DNA of 64,000 bases from the NCBI GenBank assembly GCA_934248075.1, contig CAKQKH010000002.1, positions 1-64,000 of the forward strand. Reading direction: 5' to 3'. The stretch comes from an uncultured Alphaproteobacteria bacterium (GTDB lineage: Bacteria; Pseudomonadota; Alphaproteobacteria; RF32; CAG-239). The position numbers were made by a program, and so were the translations under genes. Below the pieces are notes generated by a model, which did no database searches, was not told the DNA's origin, and worked only from the letters and a program-made list of their open reading frames with translations. Shown piece after piece: positions 1-7,577 of the stretch (positions within the stretch are counted from its first letter, which is position 1; each line of letters begins with the position of its first letter).

Positions 1-291
1 AATTTTCGTAAAACATTTACCGGCGGGCAAGTTTTATTGACTGCCGGTATAAATTCCAAACCAACTGATGATGTTGCCAATATTTTATCAATGGTCAGAA
101 ATTTTAATAAATTCACGCCAGATAACGATCCGTATGGAGAGCATGATTTTGGCAGTTTTGATTATAAAGCTGATAAAATTCTTTGGAAAATAGACTACTA
201 CGACCTCAACAATCAGTATTTATCCGCAAATCCAGCCGATCCGAATATCACAAACCGAGTTTTGACAATCATGCGAGCAGAGGAATATTAA
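1..291 (+). CDS. DUF3768 family protein, 3' end only
   Basis: The frame is open from the first base, so the gene begins left of the window and only its last 96 codons are visible. The visible part has the features I associate with DUF3768: a GGQVLLTAG-like strand near the start, a central NDPYGEHDFGSF segment, a WKIDYYD motif and the ending RVLTIMRAEEY. The family has no assigned biochemical activity; its members are frequent in alphaproteobacterial plasmids, prophages and integrative elements, which fits the neighbours here. An internal TTG at 37 could be read as a start but the conserved homology-like segment begins before it, so I prefer a truncated gene. No terminator is evident after the stop. 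Confidence 0.8.
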   Translation, partial: NFRKTFTGGQVLLTAGINSKPTDDVANILSMVRNFNKFTPDNDPYGEHDFGSFDYKADKILWKIDYYDLNNQYLSANPADPNITNRVLTIMRAEEY

Positions 292-346
292 ACTGTTCCG
301 AAGATAAAGTTTATAATTTGACCCAAATTGAGCGAATTGCGATAAA

Positions 347-408
347 GCTTATAGTTTACCATATTTAAGGAATCCGGCTATCCACGGGTTATTTATGAGT
401 CAATGGGA
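347..408. repeat. Left copy of ~62-bp direct repeat flanking RhuM-Fic gene
   Basis: This stretch aligns without gaps to 1532-1593, with identical cores including GCTTATAGTTTA, GAATCCGGCTATCCACGGGT and TCAATGG and roughly nine scattered differences. It lies between the end of the DUF3768 gene and the RhuM-Fic gene. The right copy overlaps the 3' end of the adenine methyltransferase gene, so this copy looks like a duplicated fragment of that gene end. Confidence 0.8.
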
Positions 409-483
409 TAGATTTTTCATAATCTTAGTAATTTACTAACCTGTAGTCTTTTATCTTATATATAAAATTGTTCGAAGCGTATC

Positions 484-1491
484 ATGGAAAAAGAAACTCT
501 GACTAAAGGTGAAATTGTTATATATACCAGTTCCGATGGTAAAATATCGCTGGATACCAAATTGGAAAATGAAACCATTTGGCTCACACAGGATATGATG
601 GCAAAGCTGTTTGAGACGACACCTCAAAATATTACGATGCATATAAAAAATATCTATGATGATGAAGAATTGGAGCAAAATTCAACTTGTAAGGATTTCT
701 TACAAGTTCGAAATGAAGGAAAACGAACAGTCTCAAGAAAACTAACCCATTATAATCTGGATATGATTTTATCTGTTGGTTACCGTATAAAATCTAAAAC
801 TGCCGTGCAATTTCGTAAGTGGGCAACCAATATTTTGAAAGAATATCTAATTCAAGGGTATGCTATCAATCAAAAAGCTCTTAAAGAACAACAAGAAAAA
901 CTTACGTCTTTACAGCAAGTAATTGAACTATTAAACCGTAGTATGGAAAATCAGATAGAAACTGTAGAACAAGCTCAAAATGTCAGCAAAATTTTACATC
1001 AATATGTTACCGGATTAAACTTGCTTGATGATTTTGACCATAAACGACTTGATACACAAGGTATTACTAAACGCAAGGCTATACAAATTTCTGTTAATGA
1101 ATTTTTAGATGTTATTGATAAAATGAAAGGTGATTTTGCCAGTGATGTCTTTGCCAAACCTAAAGATGAAAGCTTTAATAGTTCTGTAAATCAAATATAT
1201 CAAACCTTTGGCGGCAATGAGCTTTATCCGACATTAGAAGAAAAGGCTGCAACATTATTATATCTAATTGTTAAAAATCATAGTTTTTTAGATGGTAATA
1301 AACGTATAGGTGCTAGTTGCTTTTTATATTTTCTGGATAAAAATGGCTTATTATATGATGGTTTGGACTGCACGATTATAGATGATGCAACCCTGTTTGC
1401 TTTAACGCTTTTGATTGCGGAAAGTAAACCAGAAGAAATGGATACCGTTAAAAAAGTAACCATTAGTATCTTGAATAGAAATAAGCATTAA
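484..1491 (+). CDS. RhuM-family protein with C-terminal Fic/Doc domain
   Basis: The 335-residue protein has two parts. Residues about 10-125 match the RhuM (virulence RhuM / KilA-N-like) family pattern, with TIWLTQDMMAKLF, an HIKNIYDDEEL segment, YNLDMILSVGYRI and an FRKWATNILKEYLI helix. Residues about 195-330 form a Fic/Doc domain with the signature HSFLDGNKRIGA at 266-277; the usual Fic motif is HPFxxGNGR, and the DGNKR form resembles Doc and many RhuM-Fic fusions. Fic domains transfer AMP or phosphate groups to proteins; the target here is unknown. A coiled stretch (about 130-175) joins the domains. No inhibitory antitoxin gene is seen beside it. The gene is AT-rich, stands alone between two direct repeats, and looks acquired. 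Confidence 0.88.
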   Translation: MEKETLTKGEIVIYTSSDGKISLDTKLENETIWLTQDMMAKLFETTPQNITMHIKNIYDDEELEQNSTCKDFLQVRNEGKRTVSRKLTHYNLDMILSVGYRIKSKTAVQFRKWATNILKEYLIQGYAINQKALKEQQEKLTSLQQVIELLNRSMENQIETVEQAQNVSKILHQYVTGLNLLDDFDHKRLDTQGITKRKAIQISVNEFLDVIDKMKGDFASDVFAKPKDESFNSSVNQIYQTFGGNELYPTLEEKAATLLYLIVKNHSFLDGNKRIGASCFLYFLDKNGLLYDGLDCTIIDDATLFALTLLIAESKPEEMDTVKKVTISILNRNKH

Positions 1492-1531
1492 AAATAAGAA
1501 AAATTAGTCCAGTTCGACGTTTTTTATTTTG

Positions 1532-1593
1532 GCTTATAGTTTATCAGATTCAAAGAATCCGGCTATCCACGGGTCATTTATGGATCAATGGAC
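1532..1593. repeat. Right copy of ~62-bp direct repeat
   Basis: Second copy of the repeat at 347-408, in the same orientation. Its last part (1578 onward) encodes the final codons and stop of the minus-strand adenine methyltransferase, so the repeat is partly coding here and noncoding at the left copy. Confidence 0.8.
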
Positions 1594-2018
1594 GGCGTTT
1601 TAGCTCTGAAAATACAAATCATACTGTCAAACATTCCGCATTTGTTACAAACAAGCTCGCCAAAAGAGTTAATTCCTTCAAATTTTACTCTGCCTCTCAA
1701 GAATCTTATTTCACAGTTGGGATATATAATCTCGTGAAATATCTTAGTAGAGGTAGAAACAGGAAGTAACATAACAACCGTTTTGTTTTTTAGGTATTCT
1801 TGGTAAGCTTTTTGTATAAATGCTTCTTTTAATGCTCTGCTATATGGAGGATTAACAAAATTGCAGTTTCCCCAATCAATCTCTAAGCCGTTCCATAAAT
1901 TTGTATCATGCTTAAATGGGCAAGGATCAAAGTCAAAATGAAACTCGCTATCAAGACTATCATATAAGTATTTAGGAGTTTTCCAGTCATCATTTAATGT
2001 AAGGTTACGTTTTTTCAT
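1578..2018 (-). CDS. Phage-type DNA N6-adenine methyltransferase (Dam-like)
   Basis: The protein is about 146 residues from the ATG at 2018; an in-frame ATG at 2057 would add 13 residues but neither start has a convincing ribosome site. Key features are a DFDPCP segment, the catalytic FVNPPYS motif typical of N6-adenine or N4-cytosine methyltransferases, a TVVMLLPVSTST strand, and an FLRGRVKF segment shared by the bacteriophage DNA N-6-adenine-methyltransferase family. It would methylate adenine in host or element DNA using S-adenosylmethionine. No restriction endonuclease is adjacent, so it looks like a solitary (orphan) phage or plasmid methylase. A Cys pair (CNKC) near the C-terminus is extra. 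Its 3' end lies within a direct repeat. Confidence 0.8.
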   Translation of the reverse strand: MKKRNLTLNDDWKTPKYLYDSLDSEFHFDFDPCPFKHDTNLWNGLEIDWGNCNFVNPPYSRALKEAFIQKAYQEYLKNKTVVMLLPVSTSTKIFHEIIYPNCEIRFLRGRVKFEGINSFGELVCNKCGMFDSMICIFRAKTPSIDP

Positions 2019-2057
2019 ACCTTTTAGAACATAACCTTGAAAGCAAAACAACCTCAT

Positions 2058-2450
2058 TAAAATTGTAAATGATGTTGTAAAAATAAATTGTCGTTAACGT
2101 CAAAAACGTTTGCAACCTATCGCCCTTGAGGTCAGAAAGTTAAATTGTCAACTTCTGACATAGCGATGTTAAAAGTTAAACATAATAATACCTATTCACA
2201 ATGTGCTATAACTATCAATTTCCTTTGATGTTATTGTATTGTCGCGATTCTTTGGGAATGTAAAACAGGTTTTATAAAATTTTTCAATAATTTTAAATAT
2301 CTTGTTTTTTGATCGCAGGACTCAGTAGATTTTTTCAAAGCAGCTTGTTATAGGCTGATTTTGGCTTGTTTATAGAAGTGTTTTGTTTAAGATTAGTATA
2401 TTTTAAGACATTTGGCGATAAAACGGTATCATTCGTATAGTTTATAATTA
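2058..2450. other. AT-rich noncoding gap with imperfect hairpin
   Basis: No open frame with a ribosome site is visible in this 393-bp gap. It contains an imperfect inverted repeat at 2131-2159 (arms GTCAGAAAGTT and AACTTCTGAC, one bulged base) without a T-run, so it looks more like an operator or structured leader than an intrinsic terminator. The gap lies between two minus-strand genes and so should contain the promoter of the methyltransferase at 1578-2018. The rest is low-complexity AT-rich sequence. Confidence 0.5.
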
Positions 2451-3239
2451 TTATGTATCCGGTTTTATGTATTTTATTTTGATACCTCGTTTTTTAAGTA
2501 GATTAATCTTGTCTTTATACTCATTGTAAAGTTGTTCGTAATCTTCACGTATTTTTTCTAAAAGAGGTTGGGATATGTAAAGTCCATTATTTGAATATGC
2601 GCCTTTATTCATATACCTCAACCAACCCTTTGCTCCCCATTTGGTATTGTTATATTCTTCTTTGGTTTGCAGCATATTGCTGTATTCAGACTGATTATAT
2701 TCTTTCTTCCTATTACAAACAGATGTTTTTAAGACTAGTCTAACTTTGGCATCTGTTTCTTCATCAAATACTTCTCTAATACCGTGTATATGTGTTTCTT
2801 TATCGGTTATATCTTTTCTTTTGTTTGTTGTCTTGTTTTCAAGGATAAATAACATCATCGGTTTAGACTTTGATTGTAATTGATAATCTAAATTACCGTT
2901 GATTCGTTTGATGACAACAGCTTTTAACTGTTTGTATGTTAGCTTCTTGTATCTATCTCTAAACTCTTTACTCAAATCTAATGTAAAAGGTTTAAGATCT
3001 ATAAATTCATTTGTTTCTGCCATGAAATAAAAGAAGTATGCCTGTTTTTGTGTTATGGTTACATCTCTCCACAATGGTAATCTATAAACACTAACTTCTT
3101 TTTTATCACCATTTTCATATATATTACTAATATACGGCATGACATCAAATTTATTTTTGTGCCATTTAACTATGGAAACAAAGCCTTTATAAGCGCGTTG
3201 ACTTTGTTTTTTCTTATTTATTTTCTGTTTTTTTCGCAT
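2451..3239 (-). CDS. Putative HUH-type replication/relaxase nuclease
   Basis: I do not recognise a named family with certainty. The start at 3239 is set by GGAAAGGA seven bases upstream. In the numbering that begins two codons earlier, a hydrophobic strand MMLFILENKT (130-139) is followed by HIHG at 152-155 and by WLRYMNKG at 208-215. That spacing recalls the three motifs of rolling-circle Rep and relaxase HUH nucleases: a beta strand, His-hydrophobic-His metal site, and a YxxK catalytic tyrosine (Tyr211, Lys214). The N-terminus is very basic, as is the C-terminus. If correct, it would nick DNA at an origin for replication or transfer of the element. Gene is strongly AT-rich. Alternative: a phage protein of unknown role in which the motifs are chance. 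Confidence 0.45.
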   Translation of the reverse strand: MRKKQKINKKKQSQRAYKGFVSIVKWHKNKFDVMPYISNIYENGDKKEVSVYRLPLWRDVTITQKQAYFFYFMAETNEFIDLKPFTLDLSKEFRDRYKKLTYKQLKAVVIKRINGNLDYQLQSKSKPMMLFILENKTTNKRKDITDKETHIHGIREVFDEETDAKVRLVLKTSVCNRKKEYNQSEYSNMLQTKEEYNNTKWGAKGWLRYMNKGAYSNNGLYISQPLLEKIREDYEQLYNEYKDKINLLKKRGIKIKYIKPDT

Positions 3240-3364
3240 AAACAATTCCTTTCCTTTTTTTATTTAGAATTGTCATTTGGAAAGAATTTGATGAAAAAAA
3301 TTTCCATTTTACGATTTTTTTTGCGTACTTTTAAGATTTTGCGATGTATATATAAAAATAAGCC

Positions 3365-3392
3365 AACCTTTAACATGCGAGTGTCAAAGGTT
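3365..3392 (-). terminator. Hairpin after cytosine methyltransferase, copy 1 of a paired palindrome
   Basis: A 28-nt inverted repeat with 11-bp arms (AACCTTTAACA / TGTCAAAGGTT, one mismatch) lies 22 bp beyond the stop of the minus-strand methyltransferase and is followed on that strand by a T-rich run. It probably terminates that transcript. A near-identical copy (26 of 28 bases) is at 7014-7041. Confidence 0.65.
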
Positions 3393-3414
3393 GACTCGTA
3401 TTATTCAGTGCTTG

Positions 3415-5535
3415 TTATTCGTCATCCTCGGGCCCTTCCCAATCCTCGTCAGGAGCTGGAATTTCCAAGCAGATACGTTCAAGCATCCGAGGTAAGAAAA
3501 TTTCTCCCATAACTTCGCGAATAAATGCTTCTCTGTTTCTAAATTCTTCAGGGATTTCATAAGCCGAAGGTAAACCATTGGTAAGAAAAATCTCAAGCAG
3601 AGTCAATGGACGGGTATCTGAATAGGTGCCATCCGAACGAATTCTGCCTGGATGAACTGTCCGTAATCCAAGAATATTTCCATTACCTCCATCAATGGTG
3701 TTAGACGGCTTATCCCAAAATTTACGGCCGCCTTTGGCACCAAAGAAACCAAAACCAGACAGTTGATATTTGGGATCATTGTCTTTTGGACATCTTCCCG
3801 TAGCGGTATGAGCCAAAGCCTCAGCAATTTTAGCTGCTTTAATCGGATCAGGATGTAAAGGTTTAGCATAGTGATAAGGAATTCCACTGTCTTCTCCTGC
3901 TTCTAATGAAGGTAGGTCTCCAATAGCCTTCCATAAAGGCATTGCAAATTCTTCCGCCTTTGGAAACTTCCAGACTCCTTTTCGTGAACCAAGCAGGATA
4001 CTGCGAACACGGCTCTGAGCCGTCCCGTAATAGCAAGCGTTTTCAATAGCAAAGTTTAAGTTGTAATTCAAACCGTCTGCGGTTAGTTCATCTTTAAGAT
4101 ACTCTCCAATAGTCCTGCCATTCAGCTCTTGTTGTAACCGTGCTGCAATCGGGTGCGTCGATAAGTCTTTGCTCATAGGTAGTGAAAAACCAAAAAATTC
4201 TTTTGCGTTTTCAAAGAGAATATGATCAGGTAAGGCATCTTTGATGAATTTAACACAGTATAGCACAATCAATAACCGTTCATCATCTTTCCATTTTTTG
4301 CCATGCATGGTGCAGAAACATTGACAAGGAATCGTGCATTTTAATAATTTTGAACCGCTTTCCTTAAAGGCGGTGAGCAATTCATCATATTTATCTTCCA
4401 ACTTATCGACAATCATTTTAACATCATGTTTTGAACGCATTTTATGCATGGCTGTAAAATAATCGGCGCGATTGGGGTCAGGTTCTAAAGCAACTTTGCA
4501 AACTAAACCGTGGTCTTCAAGGTAATATTCATCTGAACCTATGCAGGCCGCAATAGATGTATAAAACAACGGCGTTTTCAACCTGCGGTGTTGACGCTTA
4601 CTAAACGGAATATCCGAAAAGACTGTTTCAAACTTGAACTTGGCCTTGGCTTTAGTCCCGTTAGTATCGGCAGCTTCTTTTTCTTCATCTGTCAACTCCG
4701 GAGGTTGACTAAGAAATGAAAGTGCATGGTTGCGAGACAATGTGTCGTTGTTTGCAATTGCATATTTTAATTCTTTTTCAACCAACTCATCTGTCAAACG
4801 GGTCAGTTGTCTTGCTTGAGTGTAGCCAATGTTATAGTCTTCAGCCAAAATTTCCTTTTTGGTGCGTAACTCAGTCAACACTTTATCCAAGTCCGCTGTA
4901 TTGCGTTGCTTTTTTTCATTGTCATTAGCAGCTTCCAAATCGGTCCGCTTACCCATACGAGTTGCAATTTTGCGAATTTCATTGCCAAGTTGAACTTCAC
5001 CTTTAAGCCACAGATAACCGTACTCCTGAGCCTTTCTTAAAAAATAAAGACGGGTTTCCGGCGGAAGCTTGTTTTTCTTTGCTAAAGCTCCGGCTGTTGT
5101 AGCTGCACCTTGGTTAACTGTAATAAATGTATTTAACTCAGTTAAATTGGTTGGAATAGTTACTGTGGTGTTTGTTCCCGAACACAATTCAACCAATTGG
5201 TTTTGAGAAAAATGTGTGCGTTTGGACACTTCTTCAACATCAATATAAACTTGATATGAGTTGCCTTCATCGTCTTCAACAATGTCTTCTATGACTGTTC
5301 CTGTTGGTGAAGGCGATGGAGTATTATCATCTCCGCCGCCATCTTTATTCGGATTGTTGTCATTGGTTGCCGCACAAGCAATATTTTGTTTGGCATTGTT
5401 AATGATCTTAGACATCGCGCTGTCTTGAATTTCATTTGTTTCAAGAGCACTAAAGTCCGGTTGAAAATCTCCGTTGGAGACTTTTTGTGCCGTTTCCCCG
5501 TTTTGGTTTGCGGCAGAATTTATGATATATTTCAT
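3415..5535 (-). CDS. DNA (cytosine-5) methyltransferase with long N-terminal extension
   Basis: The 706-residue protein carries the motifs of C5-methyltransferases in its second half: a degenerate motif I at about 323-350, motif IV with PCQ at 403-405 (catalytic Cys404), the motif VI equivalent ENA at 442-444, motif VIII AQSRVR at 506-511, a target-recognition stretch of about 120 residues, motif IX RPLTLLEIF near 642 and motif X near 670-685. The first ~310 residues are not methyltransferase; they contain a Gly/Asp/Pro-rich linker (60-80) and helical segments around 150-270 that could include a helix-turn-helix. No cognate endonuclease is adjacent, so it is probably an orphan phage-type methylase that protects or regulates the element. 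AAAGGAT precedes the ATG. A perfect palindrome lies 30 bp upstream. Confidence 0.8.
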   Translation of the reverse strand: MKYIINSAANQNGETAQKVSNGDFQPDFSALETNEIQDSAMSKIINNAKQNIACAATNDNNPNKDGGGDDNTPSPSPTGTVIEDIVEDDEGNSYQVYIDVEEVSKRTHFSQNQLVELCSGTNTTVTIPTNLTELNTFITVNQGAATTAGALAKKNKLPPETRLYFLRKAQEYGYLWLKGEVQLGNEIRKIATRMGKRTDLEAANDNEKKQRNTADLDKVLTELRTKKEILAEDYNIGYTQARQLTRLTDELVEKELKYAIANNDTLSRNHALSFLSQPPELTDEEKEAADTNGTKAKAKFKFETVFSDIPFSKRQHRRLKTPLFYTSIAACIGSDEYYLEDHGLVCKVALEPDPNRADYFTAMHKMRSKHDVKMIVDKLEDKYDELLTAFKESGSKLLKCTIPCQCFCTMHGKKWKDDERLLIVLYCVKFIKDALPDHILFENAKEFFGFSLPMSKDLSTHPIAARLQQELNGRTIGEYLKDELTADGLNYNLNFAIENACYYGTAQSRVRSILLGSRKGVWKFPKAEEFAMPLWKAIGDLPSLEAGEDSGIPYHYAKPLHPDPIKAAKIAEALAHTATGRCPKDNDPKYQLSGFGFFGAKGGRKFWDKPSNTIDGGNGNILGLRTVHPGRIRSDGTYSDTRPLTLLEIFLTNGLPSAYEIPEEFRNREAFIREVMGEIFLPRMLERICLEIPAPDEDWEGPEDDE

Positions 5536-5564
5536 TTTATATCCTTTAAAATTATTATGAAAAT

Positions 5565-5578
5565 ATCAAACGTTTGAT
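5565..5578. promoter_or_regulatory. Perfect 14-bp palindrome upstream of methyltransferase gene
   Basis: ATCAAACGTTTGAT is an exact palindrome ending 30 bp before the start codon at 5535, a position that would overlap a promoter or transcript start. It could be an operator for the neighbouring helix-turn-helix protein or a self-regulation site. The binding partner is not known. Confidence 0.45.
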
Positions 5579-5665
5579 GCCTTGAACCATAGCACAAAAT
5601 TAAGAAAAATCCAGTTTGTTAAAACATATGATTGTTGAATGAAATAAAATATCTTATTGATATTG

Positions 5666-6916
5666 TTATATTTTTAATATCTTCTTTAATGACCATAAAC
5701 CTCTTGTAGGATTTAATTTTAATATCTTTGAAACGACCTTCAGTTCAGGAATATAAAAGAATGCGGAGTTAGGCACCATTTCAATATATGTTAACACCTT
5801 TTCTTTTTTATAATGATTAATCGTGGAAACATTACGTTTTAATATTCGAGCAGCTTTTTCCCGAGTGCACCATATTTCAGGATGCTCTCTGATGGTGTCT
5901 TTTCTTTGAATAGATAGTGTATAATCAACATTCGGATAAGTCGCTTGATGGAAAGCAGATTCTAGCAACTTATTAACGTCTTCTTCATTGAATAGGCGAC
6001 CATTTTCATTAATCGGCTGTATAAGGCCTGCTTTTTTTATTTTACGAAGCGCAGTTAATGAACATTCAAGAGCTTCTGCAACTTCGTTACCAAATAAGCC
6101 GTCTCTTCCATTAGTAACTGTGATTTTTTTAGGTGTATTGCCGGTTACTTGGGCAATAGTTTCAAGCTTTGTTAAATTATCATAAATTTTATCTATGCAT
6201 ATAATCAGATTGTTAAGCTCATCATAGCCAAGATATGGCGTCTGTTTACTGGCTAAAACTAGTGATTTTTCATTCAAAAATTTATAAAATGCCAATAAAG
6301 CTCTGGCTATTTGTCTTGAAGGTTTCTCTTTATACCGTAAATGTAAATAGATATAGGGCTTAGTTAATATTTCGGGATTATCCGATATTATCGCGGTAAC
6401 CTTATCAAAAAATGTAACCAAATCGCCAGAAATTATATTTTGCATTTTTGCCAGTGCATATAACTGAGGCAAATCTTCAATTTTTATGTCATTTTCGGTA
6501 AACTGTTTAATTATAAACTGAAAAGCGTTAATATATTCAGGAATAAGGTTTAATTCGGCATCTAAAATAAAAAATTTCTCTGATTGATATATAATGCTCA
6601 ACTCTACAAGCGGAAATATATTTTTTGCTTGCTCAGGAGCCGGCTTGAGATATTGTAGAACATTATTTGTATAATGGTTCCGTAAGGTTTCTGCATTGTC
6701 GGTTGAGATATAGTATTCACGGTTATTGCACTCGTTATAATATATTAAAAGAGAGACAATCTGTTTAGTGAGGATTTCCCAATGGCTATTTGTGCGTCCA
6801 TTGTAAAAATCTTTACAAACTTTATTGATAGCTTGAATAAACTGTTTAGATGTAGAATCTTTTAGTTTTATTTCATTAACTAACCAATTTTGAAACTCTT
6901 CTTTTATATCAGACAT
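5666..6916 (-). CDS. Unrecognised protein with two C-terminal HTH-like segments
   Basis: I do not recognise a family. The ~416-residue product is mostly helical. Near its C-terminus are two segments resembling excisionase/MerR-type winged helices: LFGNEVAEALECSLTALRKI followed by a GRLFNEEDV wing, and WCTREKAARILKRNVSTINH followed by an FFYIPELKVV strand. This suggests DNA binding, with the large N-terminal region (about 1-280) of unknown role. The start is uncertain: TAGGAG lies directly against an ATG at 6928, and twelve bases before the ATG at 6916, which I chose. The gene precedes the cytosine methyltransferase on the same strand with about 130 bp between. It is AT-rich, like the rest of the island. 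Confidence 0.6.
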   Translation of the reverse strand: MSDIKEEFQNWLVNEIKLKDSTSKQFIQAINKVCKDFYNGRTNSHWEILTKQIVSLLIYYNECNNREYYISTDNAETLRNHYTNNVLQYLKPAPEQAKNIFPLVELSIIYQSEKFFILDAELNLIPEYINAFQFIIKQFTENDIKIEDLPQLYALAKMQNIISGDLVTFFDKVTAIISDNPEILTKPYIYLHLRYKEKPSRQIARALLAFYKFLNEKSLVLASKQTPYLGYDELNNLIICIDKIYDNLTKLETIAQVTGNTPKKITVTNGRDGLFGNEVAEALECSLTALRKIKKAGLIQPINENGRLFNEEDVNKLLESAFHQATYPNVDYTLSIQRKDTIREHPEIWCTREKAARILKRNVSTINHYKKEKVLTYIEMVPNSAFFYIPELKVVSKILKLNPTRGLWSLKKILKI

Positions 6917-7013
6917 ATTTTTTCTCATCTCCTATTGATGAGAATAGTCTGAGTTTTGATAAAAGTAAAACCGTTTTTTCATGGGAAATTTTATATTTCT
7001 GTTGCCAAATAAC

Positions 7014-7041
7014 AACCTTTAACATGCCGGTGTCAAAGGTT
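7014..7041. repeat. Hairpin palindrome, copy 2 of pair
   Basis: Matches the hairpin at 3365-3392 at 26 of 28 bases, in the same orientation. It lies upstream of the HTH-like gene and downstream of tRNA-Glu on the minus strand, with no gene ending next to it and a weaker T-run, so its role as a terminator is less clear here. The two copies bracket the HTH-like gene and the cytosine methyltransferase. Confidence 0.7.
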
Positions 7042-7420
7042 AGGTGAAAAATCTACTAAATAAGCAAAAGTCTCTTTAACTCCTCGCACGTAAAGGCCTT
7101 GTTCAGATTTGAGGCGTTTTTTATTAAATGGAGTTAGGGTTGCGGATAGTAGCTAGGTGGTAGGTGCTGGATATGCCGGTTGCCATGGTGGCTACATGGT
7201 AGCACTTGGCGGCTGGTGTAGGTATTTGTATAGCTCTATTTTTATCCCCAAGACCTAACCGGATGTGAACTTGTGTAATACACTGAAAAACAAAGGAACT
7301 TGCACAAGCGAGTTCGGAAAAACTCCCGAAAAGGCAATTTTCAAAAAACGAACTTTCGAACTCGCTGAAATGCTTGGAAAATAAAGAAAAACGGCAGGTT
7401 TTTATACCTGCCGCTTGTAT
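7042..7420. other. Noncoding junction between island and tRNA-Glu
   Basis: No credible gene is seen. The stretch includes a long-range inverted repeat (GCGAGTTCG near 7310 and CGAACTCGC near 7358) and a tRNA terminator at its right end. An open frame that runs through here in antisense also reads through the tRNA and is not credible. This is the likely boundary of the island, but I see no copy of the tRNA 3' end that would mark an attachment site inside the window. Confidence 0.5.
7383..7413 (-). terminator. Intrinsic terminator of tRNA-Glu
   Basis: On the minus strand, an 8-bp perfect stem (CGGCAGGT / ACCTGCCG) with a six-base loop is followed by TTTTTCTTTATTTT. It begins eight bases after the encoded CCA end of the tRNA. 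Confidence 0.9.
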
Positions 7421-7495
7421 TGGTGATCCCAACGGGATTCGAACCCATATTACCACCGTGAAAGGGTGATGTCCTAACCATTAGACGATGGGACC
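7421..7495 (-). tRNA. tRNA-Glu (anticodon TTC)
   Basis: The 75-nt cloverleaf reads on the minus strand with acceptor stem GGTCCCA pairing with TGGGATC, discriminator A and an encoded CCA. The D arm contains GGTTAGGA, the anticodon loop is CTTTCAC with anticodon TTC, and the T arm contains GGTTCGAATCC. It decodes GAA and GAG. tRNA-Glu also supplies glutamate for tetrapyrrole synthesis in alphaproteobacteria that lack the C5 route only rarely, so no special role is inferred. Its 3' end faces the accessory island, the usual orientation for an integration site. Confidence 0.97.
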
Positions 7496-7514
7496 ATCTT
7501 TAAGGACTAGGGCA

Positions 7515-7543
7515 TATATAAATAAAAAAATCTGTTTGGTCAA
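7515..7543 (-). promoter_or_regulatory. Sigma-70-type promoter of tRNA-Glu
   Basis: On the minus strand TTGACC (-35) and TATATA (-10) are separated by exactly 17 bases, and the -10 ends 19 bases before the first base of the tRNA. This is a strong housekeeping-type promoter. Confidence 0.8.
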
Positions 7544-7577
7544 GATATTTTTTTGATCTTGTAACTTTTTTTGCAAT

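Noticed and set aside
2438..2466. Possible third, degenerate copy of the 62-bp repeat
   Set aside because: Only TATAGTTTA and ATCCGG are shared, too little in AT-rich DNA to separate from chance.
3603..3887. 94-codon frame within the cytosine methyltransferase gene
   Set aside because: It is on the same strand in another frame of a gene whose methyltransferase motifs are intact; hence a shadow, not a frameshift.
1..7041. CRISPR array or toxin-antitoxin pair in the island
   Set aside because: I saw no regularly spaced repeats, and no small antitoxin gene adjacent to the RhuM-Fic gene; the direct repeats there are a single pair 1.2 kb apart.
7124..7456. 110-codon frame overlapping tRNA-Glu on the minus strand
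   Set aside because: Its first codons are the antisense-compatible reading of the tRNA itself, there is no ribosome site, and it runs through the tRNA terminator.
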